A stretch of DNA of 64,000 bases from Streptomyces lanatus (GTDB taxonomy: Bacteria; Actinomycetota; Actinomycetes; Streptomycetales; Streptomycetaceae), in assembly GCF_014655715.1 (NCBI RefSeq), contig NZ_BNBM01000008.1, positions 62,001 to 126,000 on the forward strand. Reading direction: 5' to 3'. The translations under genes were made by a program, and so were the position numbers. The number at the start of each line of letters is the position of its first letter. Position 1 is the stretch's first letter. Shown one piece after another: positions 17,264 to 26,631 of the stretch. Under the pieces are notes generated by a model that worked only from the letters and a program-made list of their open reading frames with translations, was not told where the DNA came from and did no database searches.

Positions 17264-18379
17264 ATGTCCCCACGCTCCGCCCGTCGCCGTGCCGCAGTGA
17301 TCGGCACCGGCGCCATCGTCAGCGGCAGTCATCTCCCCGCCCTGAGACACCACGCCGACCGGGTGGAGCTGGTCGCCGCCGTCGATGTGGACCAGGCCCG
17401 CCTGGACGCCTTCCGTGAGCTCGCGGGCGAGGGCGTCGCCGGGTACACCTCGGCCGGGGGCATGCTGGACGCCGTACGCCCCGACCTGGTCCTGATCGGT
17501 ACGCCGCCCTCGCTGCACCGGGAGCAGACGATCGCCGCGCTCAAGGCGGGCGCCTGGGTGCTGTGCGAGAAGCCGCTGTGTCTGTCGCTCTCCGAGTACG
17601 ACGACATCGCCGCGGCCGAGCAGGCGTCGGGCGCCTACGCCTCGGTGGTCTTCCAGCACCGGTACGGCTCCGGCGCCGTGCACGCCCGCGAGCTGATCAC
17701 GAGCGGTGAGCTGGGCGCCCCGCTGGTCGCGCACTGCCAGACGACCTGGCACCGGGACGCCGCCTACTACGCGGTGCCGTGGCGCGGACGGTGGGTCACC
17801 GAGGGCGGCGGGCCCACGATGGGGCACGGCATCCACCAGTACGACCTGCTGCTGCATCTGCTCGGCCCCTGGGCGGAGATCCGGGCCATGGCGGCGCGCA
17901 TGGTCCACGACACCGAGAGCGAGGACGTCTCCACGGCCCTGGTGCGGTTCGAGAACGGCGCCCTCGCCACCGTCGTGAACAGCGTGCTGTCCCCGCACGA
18001 GGTCAGCCGTATCCGCATCGACTGCGCCGACGCGACCGTCGAGCTCACCCACCTCTACGGCCACCGCAACGACGACTGGGTCTACACCCCGGCCCCGCAC
18101 ACCCCCTCCGAGCGTGCCACCGCCTGGCGCACCCCGGCGGCCGACGTGCCCAGCTCGCACACCGCCCAGCTCGGCGCTCTCCTCGACGCCTTCGACAACG
18201 GTGTCCGACCGCCCGGCAGCGGCCCGGACGCCCGGGCCACCCTCGACTTCGCCGCCGCCCTCTACAAGTCGGCGTTCACCGGACACCCGGTGTACGCGGG
18301 CGAGATCGGGCCCGGCGACCCCTTCTACCCGGCCATGCACGGAGACCACCCCCACTGGGCCCCCAAGGAGCGCGCATGA
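17264..18379 (+). CDS. Gfo/Idh/MocA-family oxidoreductase
   Basis: 371 residues. The N-terminal Rossmann fold binds NAD(P): AAVIGTGAIVSGSHLPAL, followed by VLIGTPPSLHREQ and ALKAGAWVLCEKPLCLS, where EKP holds the conserved catalytic lysine region. The C-terminal half (GGGPTMGHGIHQYDLLLHLLG) carries the conserved His of the family. GAGGAGA precedes the ATG. It is the first gene of an operon with a DUF6807 protein, a cupin and an ABC importer, so it should oxidise a sugar, cyclitol or derivative taken up by that importer. Confidence 0.88.
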   Translation: MSPRSARRRAAVIGTGAIVSGSHLPALRHHADRVELVAAVDVDQARLDAFRELAGEGVAGYTSAGGMLDAVRPDLVLIGTPPSLHREQTIAALKAGAWVLCEKPLCLSLSEYDDIAAAEQASGAYASVVFQHRYGSGAVHARELITSGELGAPLVAHCQTTWHRDAAYYAVPWRGRWVTEGGGPTMGHGIHQYDLLLHLLGPWAEIRAMAARMVHDTESEDVSTALVRFENGALATVVNSVLSPHEVSRIRIDCADATVELTHLYGHRNDDWVYTPAPHTPSERATAWRTPAADVPSSHTAQLGALLDAFDNGVRPPGSGPDARATLDFAAALYKSAFTGHPVYAGEIGPGDPFYPAMHGDHPHWAPKERA

Positions 18380-19293
18380 GCATCCGCGTCACCCACGCGC
18401 ACGGCGACCACATCGCGGTGACGGTACCGAACGGCACCGAGATCCTGCGCTACGTCTACCGCCCCGACCCGGACGCCTTCGAGTCCCGCAAGCCCTACGC
18501 CCACCCCGTGCGCACCCTCGCCGGACACACCGTGACCGGCTACCGGCCCAGCGACCACCGCTGGCACAAGGGCCTCCAGATGACCGCGAGCCATCTCTCC
18601 GGGCAGAACTTCTGGGGCGGCAACTGCTATGTCCACGGCCAGGGTTACCTCCCGCTGCCCGAGCGGATCGGTTCGATGCGGCACGACGGCTTCCCGGAGT
18701 TCACCGTCGAGGACGACCGGCTGACCATCGCCGAGGAGCTGACCTGGGTCGAGAACGGTGGCGAGGAGTGGGCGCGCGAACTGCGCGGACTGACCGTCCA
18801 CTCGGTGGACGAGGAGGCCGGTGCCTGGGCCCTGGACTGGTCGATCGAGCTCACCAACGTCCGCGCCGAGCCCCTGCGGTTCGGGTCCCCGACCACCGAG
18901 GGCCGGGAGCTGGCCGGTTACACCGGACTCCAGTGGCGCGGCCCCCGCGACTTCACCGGCGGCACCGCCTTCGCGCCCGAATCCGACGCGGACGCCGAGA
19001 AATTGATGGGCAGTCAGGGGCCGTGGCTGGCCTACACCACCGAGCACGACGACATCGACGGACACTCCACGCTCGTGTTCGCGCACGCGCCGGAGAACCT
19101 GGAGGCGCTGCACGAGTCGCACTGGTTCGTGCGCTCCGAACCGATCCCCACCGTCGCGTTCTCCTGGGCGTTCTTCGAGGAGTTCGAGCTGCCGCCGGGG
19201 GAGTCCTTCGCCTATCGGTACCGGGTGGTGTTCGCCGACGGGGCCTGGGACCGGGAGCGGGTGGCCGCCCATCTGAAGGGGATGCCGTGGTGA
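18376..19293 (+). CDS. DUF6807 (PmoA-like) family protein
   Basis: 305 residues of the family once called PmoA, now DUF6807, usually found beside Gfo/Idh/MocA oxidoreductases. Landmarks are PYAHPVRTLAGHTVTGYRPSDHRWHKGL, rich in conserved His and Asp, then FWGGNCYVHGQGY and the C-terminal YRYRVVFADG. Its fold is probably beta-sandwich like aldose mutarotases, so binding or epimerising a sugar is plausible; the old methane-oxygenase label has no support here. The ATG overlaps the upstream stop by four bases. Confidence 0.78.
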   Translation: MSIRVTHAHGDHIAVTVPNGTEILRYVYRPDPDAFESRKPYAHPVRTLAGHTVTGYRPSDHRWHKGLQMTASHLSGQNFWGGNCYVHGQGYLPLPERIGSMRHDGFPEFTVEDDRLTIAEELTWVENGGEEWARELRGLTVHSVDEEAGAWALDWSIELTNVRAEPLRFGSPTTEGRELAGYTGLQWRGPRDFTGGTAFAPESDADAEKLMGSQGPWLAYTTEHDDIDGHSTLVFAHAPENLEALHESHWFVRSEPIPTVAFSWAFFEEFELPPGESFAYRYRVVFADGAWDRERVAAHLKGMPW

Positions 19294-20030
19294 AGCCGCA
19301 GTTGCCGCACCCGCTGCCGGGCGCCGTGGGCCTGTCCCACCTCAGCGCCTACGACTGGGAGGCCGTCGACGGTGTGTGCGGCGGCAGCCCGCATCTGCAC
19401 CTGGTGTGCACCGAGGCGTACGTCGTCACCGGCGGCCGGGGTGCCGTGCAGACGCTGAGCCCCGACGGCTACCGGGACATCCCCCTGGAGCCGGGCTCCA
19501 TCGCCTGGTTCACGCCCGGGACCGTGCACCGCATGGTGCAGGGCGGCGATCTGCGGATCACCGTGCTGATGCAGAACAGCGGCCTGCCGGAGGCCGGGGA
19601 CGCCGTCTTCACGTTCCCGCCGGAGGTGCTGGCCGATCCCGAGAAGTACGCGGCCGCCGCAGTGCTCCCGCCAGGTTCGGAGCCGGAGGCCGCCCGGCGC
19701 CGCAGAGACCTCGCCGTCGAGGGCTATCTGCCGCTGCGCGAGGCGCTCGTCGCCGGGGACGACGGCCCGTACCGCGAGTTCCAGCGGGCCGCCGCACGGC
19801 TCGTGCGGGCCAAGGCGCCGAACTGGCGTGAGCTGTGGCGGGCCGGCGCGCTGGCCACCGCCGAGCGCACGGGCGCCCAACTGGATGCGCTGGAGGCAGG
19901 GGAACCGGCGTATCTCGGGGACGCGACCGCGTACGAGGCCGGGCCGACGAGGCTCGGCGGGTTCGGGATGTGCGGACGCCGGGACGAGTACAACCTGCGC
20001 GGGACGACACAGCCGTATCAAGGCGACTAG
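19290..20030 (+). CDS. Cupin-domain protein of the sugar operon
   Basis: 246 residues. Residues 25-105 form a cupin barrel: GGSPHLHLVCTEAYVVTGGRGAV supplies His and Glu metal ligands and WFTPGTVHRM the second-motif His. The rest is helical, with a C-terminal MCGRRDEYNLRG. It starts with GTG overlapping the DUF6807 stop. A role as sugar isomerase, epimerase or ligand sensor fits the context; I cannot choose among them. Confidence 0.75.
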   Translation: MKPQLPHPLPGAVGLSHLSAYDWEAVDGVCGGSPHLHLVCTEAYVVTGGRGAVQTLSPDGYRDIPLEPGSIAWFTPGTVHRMVQGGDLRITVLMQNSGLPEAGDAVFTFPPEVLADPEKYAAAAVLPPGSEPEAARRRRDLAVEGYLPLREALVAGDDGPYREFQRAAARLVRAKAPNWRELWRAGALATAERTGAQLDALEAGEPAYLGDATAYEAGPTRLGGFGMCGRRDEYNLRGTTQPYQGD

Positions 20031-20090
20031 CAGGCAAGGGGGGCCGGGGGGCCAACAGAAAGCCCGAGGAGAGAAAGAGGTGACCTCGGC

Positions 20091-21374
20091 ATGCCCGGAC
20101 ACAGGACAAAGGGGTTCTGGTCGTCGGCCGCCGCACTCGCGCTGTGCGCGATGGTGGCGGGCTGCTCAGGATCCGGGGAGTCGGTCGGCGGCGGCAAAGT
20201 CGTGCTGCGCTACACGTGGTGGGGCAACCCCGACCGCGCGGAACGCACCGAGCAGGCCCTCGCCCTGTTCGAGAAACAGCACCCCGACATCCAGGTGCAG
20301 ACGTCGTTCTCGGCCTACGAGGCCTACAAACAGAAGCTCGCCACCCAGGCCGCGGGCGGCGACGCCCCCGACGTGATGCAGCTCGACTACCGGCAGATCG
20401 ACCAGTACGCCTCCGGCGGCGTTCTGCTCGACCTCGGCGAGCAGAAGGCCGCCCTGCGCACTGGCGAGATCGACGCGGGCCTGCTCGCCACCGGCCGGCT
20501 CGACGGTACGCAGTACGCCATCCCTCAGGGCCGCGGCACCGAGACGATCGCCTACGACGTCAAGGCATGGAAGGCGACCGGCGTACCGCTCCCGGGCCGC
20601 GGCTGGACCTGGAGCGAATGGGCCGACACCATGCGGGCCCTGGCCGAGAAGACCGGCAAGCCCGGCGCCACCGACCCCGGCCAGAGCGAGGACGCCTTCG
20701 AGGTCTGGCTGCGCGGCCAGGGCAAGTCCCTCTACACGAAGGGCGGCGAACTCGGCTTCACCGCCGCTGACTTGACCCGCTGGTGGACCTTCACCGACAA
20801 GCTGCGGCGCGAGGGCGCCGTCTCGCCCGCCGAGCAGACCACCCAGCTCGACGGCTCCGTCGAGAACACCCCGCTCGGCCGCGGTGAGGCCCTGTCCGAC
20901 TCCAACTGGGACGCCCCGGCCAGCGGTTTCCTCGCCCTCATACCCAGCGGCGTCGCGCTCGCTCCGATGCCCTCCGGCGAGGACGGCACACCCGGCCAGT
21001 ACTACAAGCCGTCGATGTTCCTCGGTGTCGGCGCCAACACCAGCCACCCCAAGGAGGCGGCCCAGCTGGTCGACTTCCTCATCAACGACGAGGAGGCGGC
21101 GAAGGTCCTCGGCGCCACCCGCGGCATCCCCGTCAACGACTCCGTCCGCAAGGAGATCGAGCCACAGCTCGAGGACTTCGACAAGACGGTCGCCGACTAC
21201 CAGAGTTCCCTGGAGGGCACCCTCAACCCGCCGCCACAGGCCCCGCCCTCGGGCGACAACGCCCTCCAGACCACCTTCCAGCGCGACTACGACCAGGTGT
21301 CGTACGAGCGCATGTCGCCCCGCGAGGCGGCCGAGAACTACGTCACCGAGGCGAAGGCGGAGCTGCGGTCATGA
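20091..21374 (+). CDS. Sugar ABC transporter substrate-binding lipoprotein, second system
   Basis: 427 residues, MalE-like solute-binding protein with a lipoprotein signal (lipobox VAGC, Cys25). YTWWGNPDRAERTEQALALF, GGDAPDVMQLDYRQIDQY and RGWTWSEWADTMRAL are family landmarks. It begins 60 bases after the cupin gene, in a purine-rich spacer, so it may have its own ribosome loading but is probably in the same transcript. The oxidoreductase, DUF6807 and cupin genes upstream suggest a modified or uncommon sugar as ligand. Confidence 0.88.
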   Translation: MPGHRTKGFWSSAAALALCAMVAGCSGSGESVGGGKVVLRYTWWGNPDRAERTEQALALFEKQHPDIQVQTSFSAYEAYKQKLATQAAGGDAPDVMQLDYRQIDQYASGGVLLDLGEQKAALRTGEIDAGLLATGRLDGTQYAIPQGRGTETIAYDVKAWKATGVPLPGRGWTWSEWADTMRALAEKTGKPGATDPGQSEDAFEVWLRGQGKSLYTKGGELGFTAADLTRWWTFTDKLRREGAVSPAEQTTQLDGSVENTPLGRGEALSDSNWDAPASGFLALIPSGVALAPMPSGEDGTPGQYYKPSMFLGVGANTSHPKEAAQLVDFLINDEEAAKVLGATRGIPVNDSVRKEIEPQLEDFDKTVADYQSSLEGTLNPPPQAPPSGDNALQTTFQRDYDQVSYERMSPREAAENYVTEAKAELRS

Positions 21375-22300
21375 CCACCACCCTGATACCCACGACCGCC
21401 AGGACGGCCTCCCCGAAACGCCGCGTGAAGCGTGAACGCCAGGGCCCCGCCTGGGTGTTCCTGTCCCCCTGGGTGCTCGGCGCGATCGTCCTGACCCTGC
21501 TGCCGATGGCTGTGTCGCTGTACCTGTCCTTCACCGACTACGACCTGTTCAACCCGCCGCGCTGGGTGGGCCTGCGCAACTACGTCCAGATGTTCACCGA
21601 GGACCCCCGCTACTGGCGTTCGGTGACGACCACCCTGACGTACGTCGTCATCGCCGTGCCCCTCCAACTGGCCCTCGCCCTCGTCGTCGCGCTGGCCCTG
21701 AAGTCCATGAAGCGCGGCAAGGCCTTCTACCGCTCCGCGTTCTACGCCCCCTCCCTGCTTGGCGCGTCGATGTCCATCGCCCTGGTCTGGCGGGCGGTCT
21801 TCAACGACGGCGGCACGGTGGACAACCTCTTCGGCACCGGCGGCTGGGTCAACCAGCCCGGCTGGGCGCTGCTCGCCGTGGCGCTGCTGACGGTGTGGCA
21901 GTTCGGGGCACCCATGGTCATCTTCCTCGCCGGACTCCAGCAGATCCCGGCCGAGCTGTACGAGGCGGCGGCCGTCGACGGGGCGGGGAAATGGCGGCAG
22001 TTCCTGTCCGTCACCGTCCCCATGCTGTCCCCGGTGCTCTTCTTCAACCTGGTCCTCCAGACCATCCAGGCCTTCCAGGTCTTCACACCCGCCTTCGCCA
22101 TCGGCGCCGGCAAGGGCGGCCCCGCCGACTCCACCCTCGTCTACACCCTCTACCTCTACGACCGCGGCTTCGTCGCCTCCCACATGGGCTACGCCTCCGC
22201 CATGGCCTGGGTTCTCCTGCTGGTGATCGGCGCCGTCACGGCGGTGCTGTTCCGCACCTCGCGCTCCTGGGTCTTCTACGCCTCCGAGGGGGACCGATGA
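21371..22300 (+). CDS. Sugar ABC transporter permease, MalF-like, second system
   Basis: 309 residues with six predicted membrane segments after a basic N-terminus. The EAA loop is PAELYEAAAVDGAGKWRQF. The ATG overlaps the stop of the binding-protein gene (ATGA) and the stop overlaps the next start, so the three importer subunits are made in step. The partner permease is at 22297-23157; the ATPase must come from elsewhere. Confidence 0.9.
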   Translation: MTTTLIPTTARTASPKRRVKRERQGPAWVFLSPWVLGAIVLTLLPMAVSLYLSFTDYDLFNPPRWVGLRNYVQMFTEDPRYWRSVTTTLTYVVIAVPLQLALALVVALALKSMKRGKAFYRSAFYAPSLLGASMSIALVWRAVFNDGGTVDNLFGTGGWVNQPGWALLAVALLTVWQFGAPMVIFLAGLQQIPAELYEAAAVDGAGKWRQFLSVTVPMLSPVLFFNLVLQTIQAFQVFTPAFAIGAGKGGPADSTLVYTLYLYDRGFVASHMGYASAMAWVLLLVIGAVTAVLFRTSRSWVFYASEGDR

Positions 22301-23157
22301 CAGCAACTGCCGTGACTCGTAAGCCGGTTCGCTGGGGGCGGGTCGCCCTGCACGTCGGCTGCCTCGCCGCCCTGCTGGTGATGCTCTACCCCCTGGCCTG
22401 GCTGCTGGCCACCTCGCTCAAGCCCGCCGACGAGGTCATCGCCAGCCTCGATCTGCTGCCGCGCCATCTGGAGTGGTCGAACTACTCGACCGCCCTGGAC
22501 GGCGTCAACGACGTCTCGATCTGGCGGCTGCTCAGCAACTCGCTGCTGATCGCGGGCGGCGCGGTCCTCGGCAACGTGATCAGCTGCTCGCTCGCCGCCT
22601 ACGCCTTCGCGCGACTCCGCTTCCGGTTCCGTGGCCCGCTGTTCGCCTTCATGATCGCGACGATCATGCTGCCGCACCACGCAGTGCTGATCCCGCAGTA
22701 CATCATCTTCAACCAGCTCGGCCTGGTGAACACCTACTGGCCGCTGATCCTCCCGAAGTTCCTGGCCACGGAGGCGTTCTTCGTCTTCCTCATCGTGCAG
22801 TTCATGCGCGGCCTGCCCCGCGAGCTGGAGGAGGCGGCCCGGATCGACGGCTGCGGCCCCTTCCGCAGCTTCTTCTCGATCGTGCTGCCGCTCACCCGCC
22901 CGGCGCTGATCACCACGGCGATCTTCACCTTCATCTGGACGTGGAACGACTTCTTCACCCAGCTCATCTATCTCTTCGACCCGGACAAGTTCACGCTCAC
23001 GCTCGCCCTGCGGCAGTTCGTGGACGCCTCCAGCAGCTCGGCGTTCGGCCCGATGTTCGCCATGTCGGTGATCGCGCTGCTGCCGATCGTGCTGTTCTTC
23101 CTCGCCTTCCAGCGCTTCCTGGTGGAGGGCATGGCCAGCTCCGGGCTCAAGGGGTGA
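22297..23157 (+). CDS. Sugar ABC transporter permease, MalG-like, second system
   Basis: 286 residues, six membrane segments, EAA loop PRELEEAARIDGCGPFRSF. The segment TLALRQFVDASSSSAFGPMF and the C-terminal FLVEGMASSGLKG are typical of MalG-like permeases. Coupled by a four-base overlap to the MalF-like gene. Confidence 0.9.
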   Translation: MTATAVTRKPVRWGRVALHVGCLAALLVMLYPLAWLLATSLKPADEVIASLDLLPRHLEWSNYSTALDGVNDVSIWRLLSNSLLIAGGAVLGNVISCSLAAYAFARLRFRFRGPLFAFMIATIMLPHHAVLIPQYIIFNQLGLVNTYWPLILPKFLATEAFFVFLIVQFMRGLPRELEEAARIDGCGPFRSFFSIVLPLTRPALITTAIFTFIWTWNDFFTQLIYLFDPDKFTLTLALRQFVDASSSSAFGPMFAMSVIALLPIVLFFLAFQRFLVEGMASSGLKG

Positions 23158-23162
23158 ACGGC

Positions 23163-23741
23163 ATGCGCGACGAGGTGTTCGGGCCGCGGATGACCCTGTT
23201 CGCCGATGTGCTCAGCGTCGGTCTCGCCACGGCCCTGGTGTCCCTGCCCCTGGTGACGATCCCCGCAGCCCTCTCGACCGCCTGCGCGGTGCTGCGTGGC
23301 GCGGGGGAAGGGCAACCGGCCACCGCTGGGCGGTACTTCGCACTGCTACGGCGGCGGCTGCGGGCCGGTGACCTGGTGGCGGGTGGCGCCGCCGTGGCCG
23401 GCGTGCTGCTGTGCGCCGCCGACCTGGCGCTGGCACGGGCCGGGCTGCCCGGGGCGCCGCTGTTCGCAGTCGTGGCCGCGGGGATCGGGGTGGCCGCCCT
23501 CGTGGTGGGCCTGAGGGCATGTGCCCGTCCCGAGGCGCTCACCGACTGGCCTGCCGCCCTGCGCGAGGCCGCGCGGGACGCCGTACGGGATGTCGGTGGA
23601 AGTGCGCTGGTGCTGCTCGCGGTGGCGACGGCTGCTCTGTGCGCGTGGATGTTGTTGCCGCTGGCCTTCCTCGCGCCGGGGCCGTTGGCGTTGGCGCTGA
23701 CTGCCGTTCATTTCCGACTGGCCGTCATATCCGAGAATTAA
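23163..23741 (+). CDS. YesL-like (DUF624-type) membrane protein
   Basis: 192 residues with about five hydrophobic segments separated by short basic loops. The arrangement GLATALVSLPLVTIPAALST followed by YFALLRRRLR resembles YesL/DUF624 proteins, which travel with sugar ABC importers. I prefer the ATG at 23163, with AAGGGG 8 bases upstream; a GTG at 23154 overlapping the permease stop is the alternative and adds three residues. Function unknown, perhaps an importer accessory. Confidence 0.65.
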   Translation: MRDEVFGPRMTLFADVLSVGLATALVSLPLVTIPAALSTACAVLRGAGEGQPATAGRYFALLRRRLRAGDLVAGGAAVAGVLLCAADLALARAGLPGAPLFAVVAAGIGVAALVVGLRACARPEALTDWPAALREAARDAVRDVGGSALVLLAVATAALCAWMLLPLAFLAPGPLALALTAVHFRLAVISEN

Positions 23742-23804
23742 GCGGTCATTTGCGCGCATGCGGTGTGAGGAGACGGTTGGGGTGTCAATCATCTTGACAT
23801 GAAC

Positions 23805-23829
23805 CTGCGGCCCGACGGGCGGGCCGCAG
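23805..23829 (+). promoter_or_regulatory. Perfect 9-bp hairpin in the phospholipase leader
   Basis: CTGCGGCCC (23805-23813) pairs with GGGCCGCAG (23821-23829) around a 7-base loop, ending 7 bases before the GGAGG (23836-23840) of the next gene. It may end transcription arriving from the sugar operon or protect the leader of the phospholipase mRNA. No T-tract follows. Confidence 0.5.
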
Positions 23830-23846
23830 TCTCATGGAGGTGTGGA

Positions 23847-24299
23847 ATGCACCGCAGACTCGCCACCGGTCTCGTCGCCTCAGCCCTCTCCCTCGGCACC
23901 GTCCTCGCCACCGCATCCGCCGCCGACGCCGCCCCCGCCGACAAGCCCCAGGTCCTGTCCAGCTGGACCCAGACCAGCGCGTCCAGCTACAACGCCTGGG
24001 TCTCCGCCCGCGGCAACCAGTCCGCCTGGTCCGCCTACGGCTTCGACTGGTCCACGGACTACTGCTCCTCCTCGCCCGACAACCCCTTCGGCTTCCCCTT
24101 CGCCACGTCCTGCGCCCGGCACGACTTCGGGTACCGCAACTACAAGGCGATGGGCACGTTCAGCGCCAACAAGTCCCGCATCGACAGCGCGTTTTATGAG
24201 GACCTCAAGCGTGTGTGCGCGGGGTACGGCGGTGCCACGAAGACCGCCTGCAACAGCACGGCCTGGACGTACTACCAGGCCGTGAAGGCCTTCGGCTGA
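23847..24299 (+). CDS. Secreted prokaryotic phospholipase A2
   Basis: 150 residues, close to the known Streptomyces secreted phospholipase A2 (PF09056). A Sec signal peptide of about 29 residues ends near ADAA. The catalytic segment SCARHDFGYRNYK carries the His92-Asp93 pair, and the N-terminal WSTDYC with the PDNPFGFPF loop fits the calcium site. Four cysteines would form two disulfides. It should hydrolyse the sn-2 ester of phospholipids outside the cell. The start at 23847 has GGAGG 6 bases upstream. Confidence 0.93.
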   Translation: MHRRLATGLVASALSLGTVLATASAADAAPADKPQVLSSWTQTSASSYNAWVSARGNQSAWSAYGFDWSTDYCSSSPDNPFGFPFATSCARHDFGYRNYKAMGTFSANKSRIDSAFYEDLKRVCAGYGGATKTACNSTAWTYYQAVKAFG

Positions 24300-24305
24300 A
24301 ACGTG

Positions 24306-24333
24306 GAGGGGCGCCGCTCGTGCGGCGCCCCTC
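24306..24333. terminator. Bidirectional terminator between phospholipase and copA
   Basis: GAGGGGCGCCGC pairs perfectly with GCGGCGCCCCTC (12 bp) around TCGT, between two convergent stop codons only 42 bases apart. It lacks a long T-tract but is typical of high-GC terminators. Confidence 0.85.
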
Positions 24334-24341
24334 GTGTGTTG

Positions 24342-26591
24342 TCAGTCCGCTGCCCGGAAAGACCGCAGCCGCAGGGAGTTGCCGACCACGAAGACCGAGG
24401 AGAAGGCCATGGCCGCTCCGGCGATCATCGGGTTGAGCAGTCCGGCCGCCGCCAGCGGCAGGGCCGCCACGTTGTAGGCGAAGGCCCAGAACAGGTTCGA
24501 GCGGATGGTGCCGAGGGTCCTGCGGGAGAGCCGGATCGCGTCGGCCGCGACGCGCAGATCGCCGCGCACCAGGGTCAGATCGCCGGCCTCGATCGCCGCG
24601 TCCGTCCCCGTGCCCATCGCCAGGCCCAGGTCGGCCTGGGCGAGGGCGGCCGCGTCGTTGACGCCGTCGCCGACCATCGCGACCGAACGGCCCTCGCCCT
24701 GAAGCCGCTTGACGACATCGGCCTTGTCCTGCGGCAGCACCTCGGCGATGACGTCCTCGGGTGCGATACCGACCTCGCGGGCGACGGCCTCGGCGACCGC
24801 CCGGTTGTCGCCGGTCAGCAGGATCGGGGTGAGGCCGAGGGCACGCAGCCGCCGGATCGCCTCCGCGCTGGTCTCCTTCACCGCGTCGGCGACCTCCAGG
24901 ACCGCCCGCGCCTCACCGTCCCAGGCAACCGCGATGGCGGTACGACCGGACGCCTCCGCCTCCGACTTGGCACGCGCGAGGTCGGTCGGCAGTGCCATGG
25001 CCCACTCTTTGAGGAGCCGCTCACGGCCCACCAGCACCGCGTGGCCGTCGACGATGCCCTGCACGCCGAGTCCCGGCACATTCGCGAAGTCCTCCGGCGT
25101 GGGCAGCGAACCGAGCTTCTCCAGCGCGCCATCCGCCACGGCACGGGCGATCGGGTGCTCGGAGGCGTGCTCCAACGCGCCCGCGAGACGCAGGACTTCG
25201 GCCTCGTCGGTGTTGTCCGCGGTGTGCACGGCCAGCAGGGTCATCCGGCCGGTGGTGACCGTGCCCGTCTTGTCCAGGACGATGGTGTCGACCTTGCGGG
25301 TGGACTCCAGTACCTCGGGCCCCTTGATCAGGATCCCCAGCTGCGCGCCGCGCCCGGTGCCCACCATCAGCGCGGTCGGCGTGGCCAGGCCCAGGGCGCA
25401 TGGGCAGGCGATGATCAGTACGGCCACTCCGGCGGTGAAGGCCGCCGCCGTGCCCGCGCCATTGCCGAGCCAGAAGCCGAGGGTGCCCAGCGCGAGGGCG
25501 ATCACGATCGGTACGAACACGGCGGAGATACGGTCCGCGAGCCGCTGTGCCGCGGCCTTGCCGTTCTGCGCGTCCTCCACCAGCCGGGCCATCCGGGCGA
25601 GCTGGGTGTCCGCGCCCACGCGGGTCGCCTGTACGACGAGCCGGCCGCCGGCGTTGATCGTCGCCCCGGTGACTGGGTCGCCCTGGGCGACCTCGATCGG
25701 CACGGACTCGCCGGTGAGCATGGAGGCGTCCACCGCCGAGGAGCCCTCGACGACCGTCCCGTCGGTGGCGATCTTCTCGCCGGGCCGTACGACGAAGCGG
25801 GTGCCGACTTTCAACTCCGAGACAGATATGGTCCGTTCACGCCCGTCGTCACCCAGCACGGTGACGTCCTTGGCGCCCAGCTCCAGCAGCGCCTTGAGCG
25901 CCGCACCGGCCTTGCGCTTGGAGCGGGCCTCGAAGTACCGCCCGGCCAGGATGAAGGCGGTGACACCGGCCGCCGCCTCCAGATAGATGTTCCCCGAGCC
26001 GTCGCCGCGCGCGATGGTCAGCTCGAAGGGGTGCGTCATGCCCGGCTCGCCCGCGGTGCCGAGAAACAGCGCCCACAGGGACCAGATGAAGGCGGCCGAC
26101 GTACCGACCGAGATCAGCGTGTCCATGGTGGCCGCGCCGTGCCGCAGATTGGTGAACGCCGCCTTGTGGAAGGGCCAGGCGGCATACGTCACGACGGGCG
26201 CCGCCAGCGTCAGCGACAGCCACTGCCAGTACTCGAACTGCAGGGCCGGGATCATGGCCATCGCGACGACGGGCACGGCGAGGGTCACAGCGGTGATCAA
26301 CCGGTCCCGGAGCGGGCGCAGTTCATCGTGCTCGTCGCGGCTCTCGGGCTCTTCCTCCCGGAGGGGCTCCTGCGCAGTGTACCCGGTCGCCTCGACGGTG
26401 GTGATCAGATCCTGGACGGAGACGTCACCGCCGTAGCTGACCTTCGCCTTCTCGGTGGCGTAGTTGACGGTGGCGGTGACGCCGTCCATCCGGTTCAGCT
26501 TCTTCTCGATGCGCGCCGCGCACGAGGCGCAGGTCATGCCGCCGATGGCGAGCTCTACCTCGGTCGTGGGGTCGGACGCGGTGGTGGTCAT
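24342..26591 (-). CDS. copA: Copper-exporting P1B-type ATPase CopA
   Basis: 749 residues. An N-terminal heavy-metal-associated domain with GMTCASC (about 18-24) precedes eight predicted membrane segments. TGES in the actuator domain, the CPC transport motif (ACPCALG, near residue 400), the phosphorylation motif DKTGT (near 437) and GDGVNDAAAL mark a Cu(I)-type pump. The ATG at 26591 has GAGGAG upstream. An extended open frame to 26747 lacks conservation and overlaps copZ. It lies 40 bases after copZ in one transcript driven by the copper-controlled promoter at 26927-26955. Confidence 0.95.
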   Translation of the reverse strand: MTTTASDPTTEVELAIGGMTCASCAARIEKKLNRMDGVTATVNYATEKAKVSYGGDVSVQDLITTVEATGYTAQEPLREEEPESRDEHDELRPLRDRLITAVTLAVPVVAMAMIPALQFEYWQWLSLTLAAPVVTYAAWPFHKAAFTNLRHGAATMDTLISVGTSAAFIWSLWALFLGTAGEPGMTHPFELTIARGDGSGNIYLEAAAGVTAFILAGRYFEARSKRKAGAALKALLELGAKDVTVLGDDGRERTISVSELKVGTRFVVRPGEKIATDGTVVEGSSAVDASMLTGESVPIEVAQGDPVTGATINAGGRLVVQATRVGADTQLARMARLVEDAQNGKAAAQRLADRISAVFVPIVIALALGTLGFWLGNGAGTAAAFTAGVAVLIIACPCALGLATPTALMVGTGRGAQLGILIKGPEVLESTRKVDTIVLDKTGTVTTGRMTLLAVHTADNTDEAEVLRLAGALEHASEHPIARAVADGALEKLGSLPTPEDFANVPGLGVQGIVDGHAVLVGRERLLKEWAMALPTDLARAKSEAEASGRTAIAVAWDGEARAVLEVADAVKETSAEAIRRLRALGLTPILLTGDNRAVAEAVAREVGIAPEDVIAEVLPQDKADVVKRLQGEGRSVAMVGDGVNDAAALAQADLGLAMGTGTDAAIEAGDLTLVRGDLRVAADAIRLSRRTLGTIRSNLFWAFAYNVAALPLAAAGLLNPMIAGAAMAFSSVFVVGNSLRLRSFRAAD

Positions 26592-26631
26592 CGCTGCTCC
26601 TCGTGCGGGGTGCGGGCGGTTCGGGGGCGGG

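Noticed and set aside
18376..19293. Methane monooxygenase (PmoA) function for the DUF6807 protein
   Set aside because: The family name is historical; the protein is soluble, lacks the membrane helices and copper ligands of real PmoA, and sits in a sugar operon.
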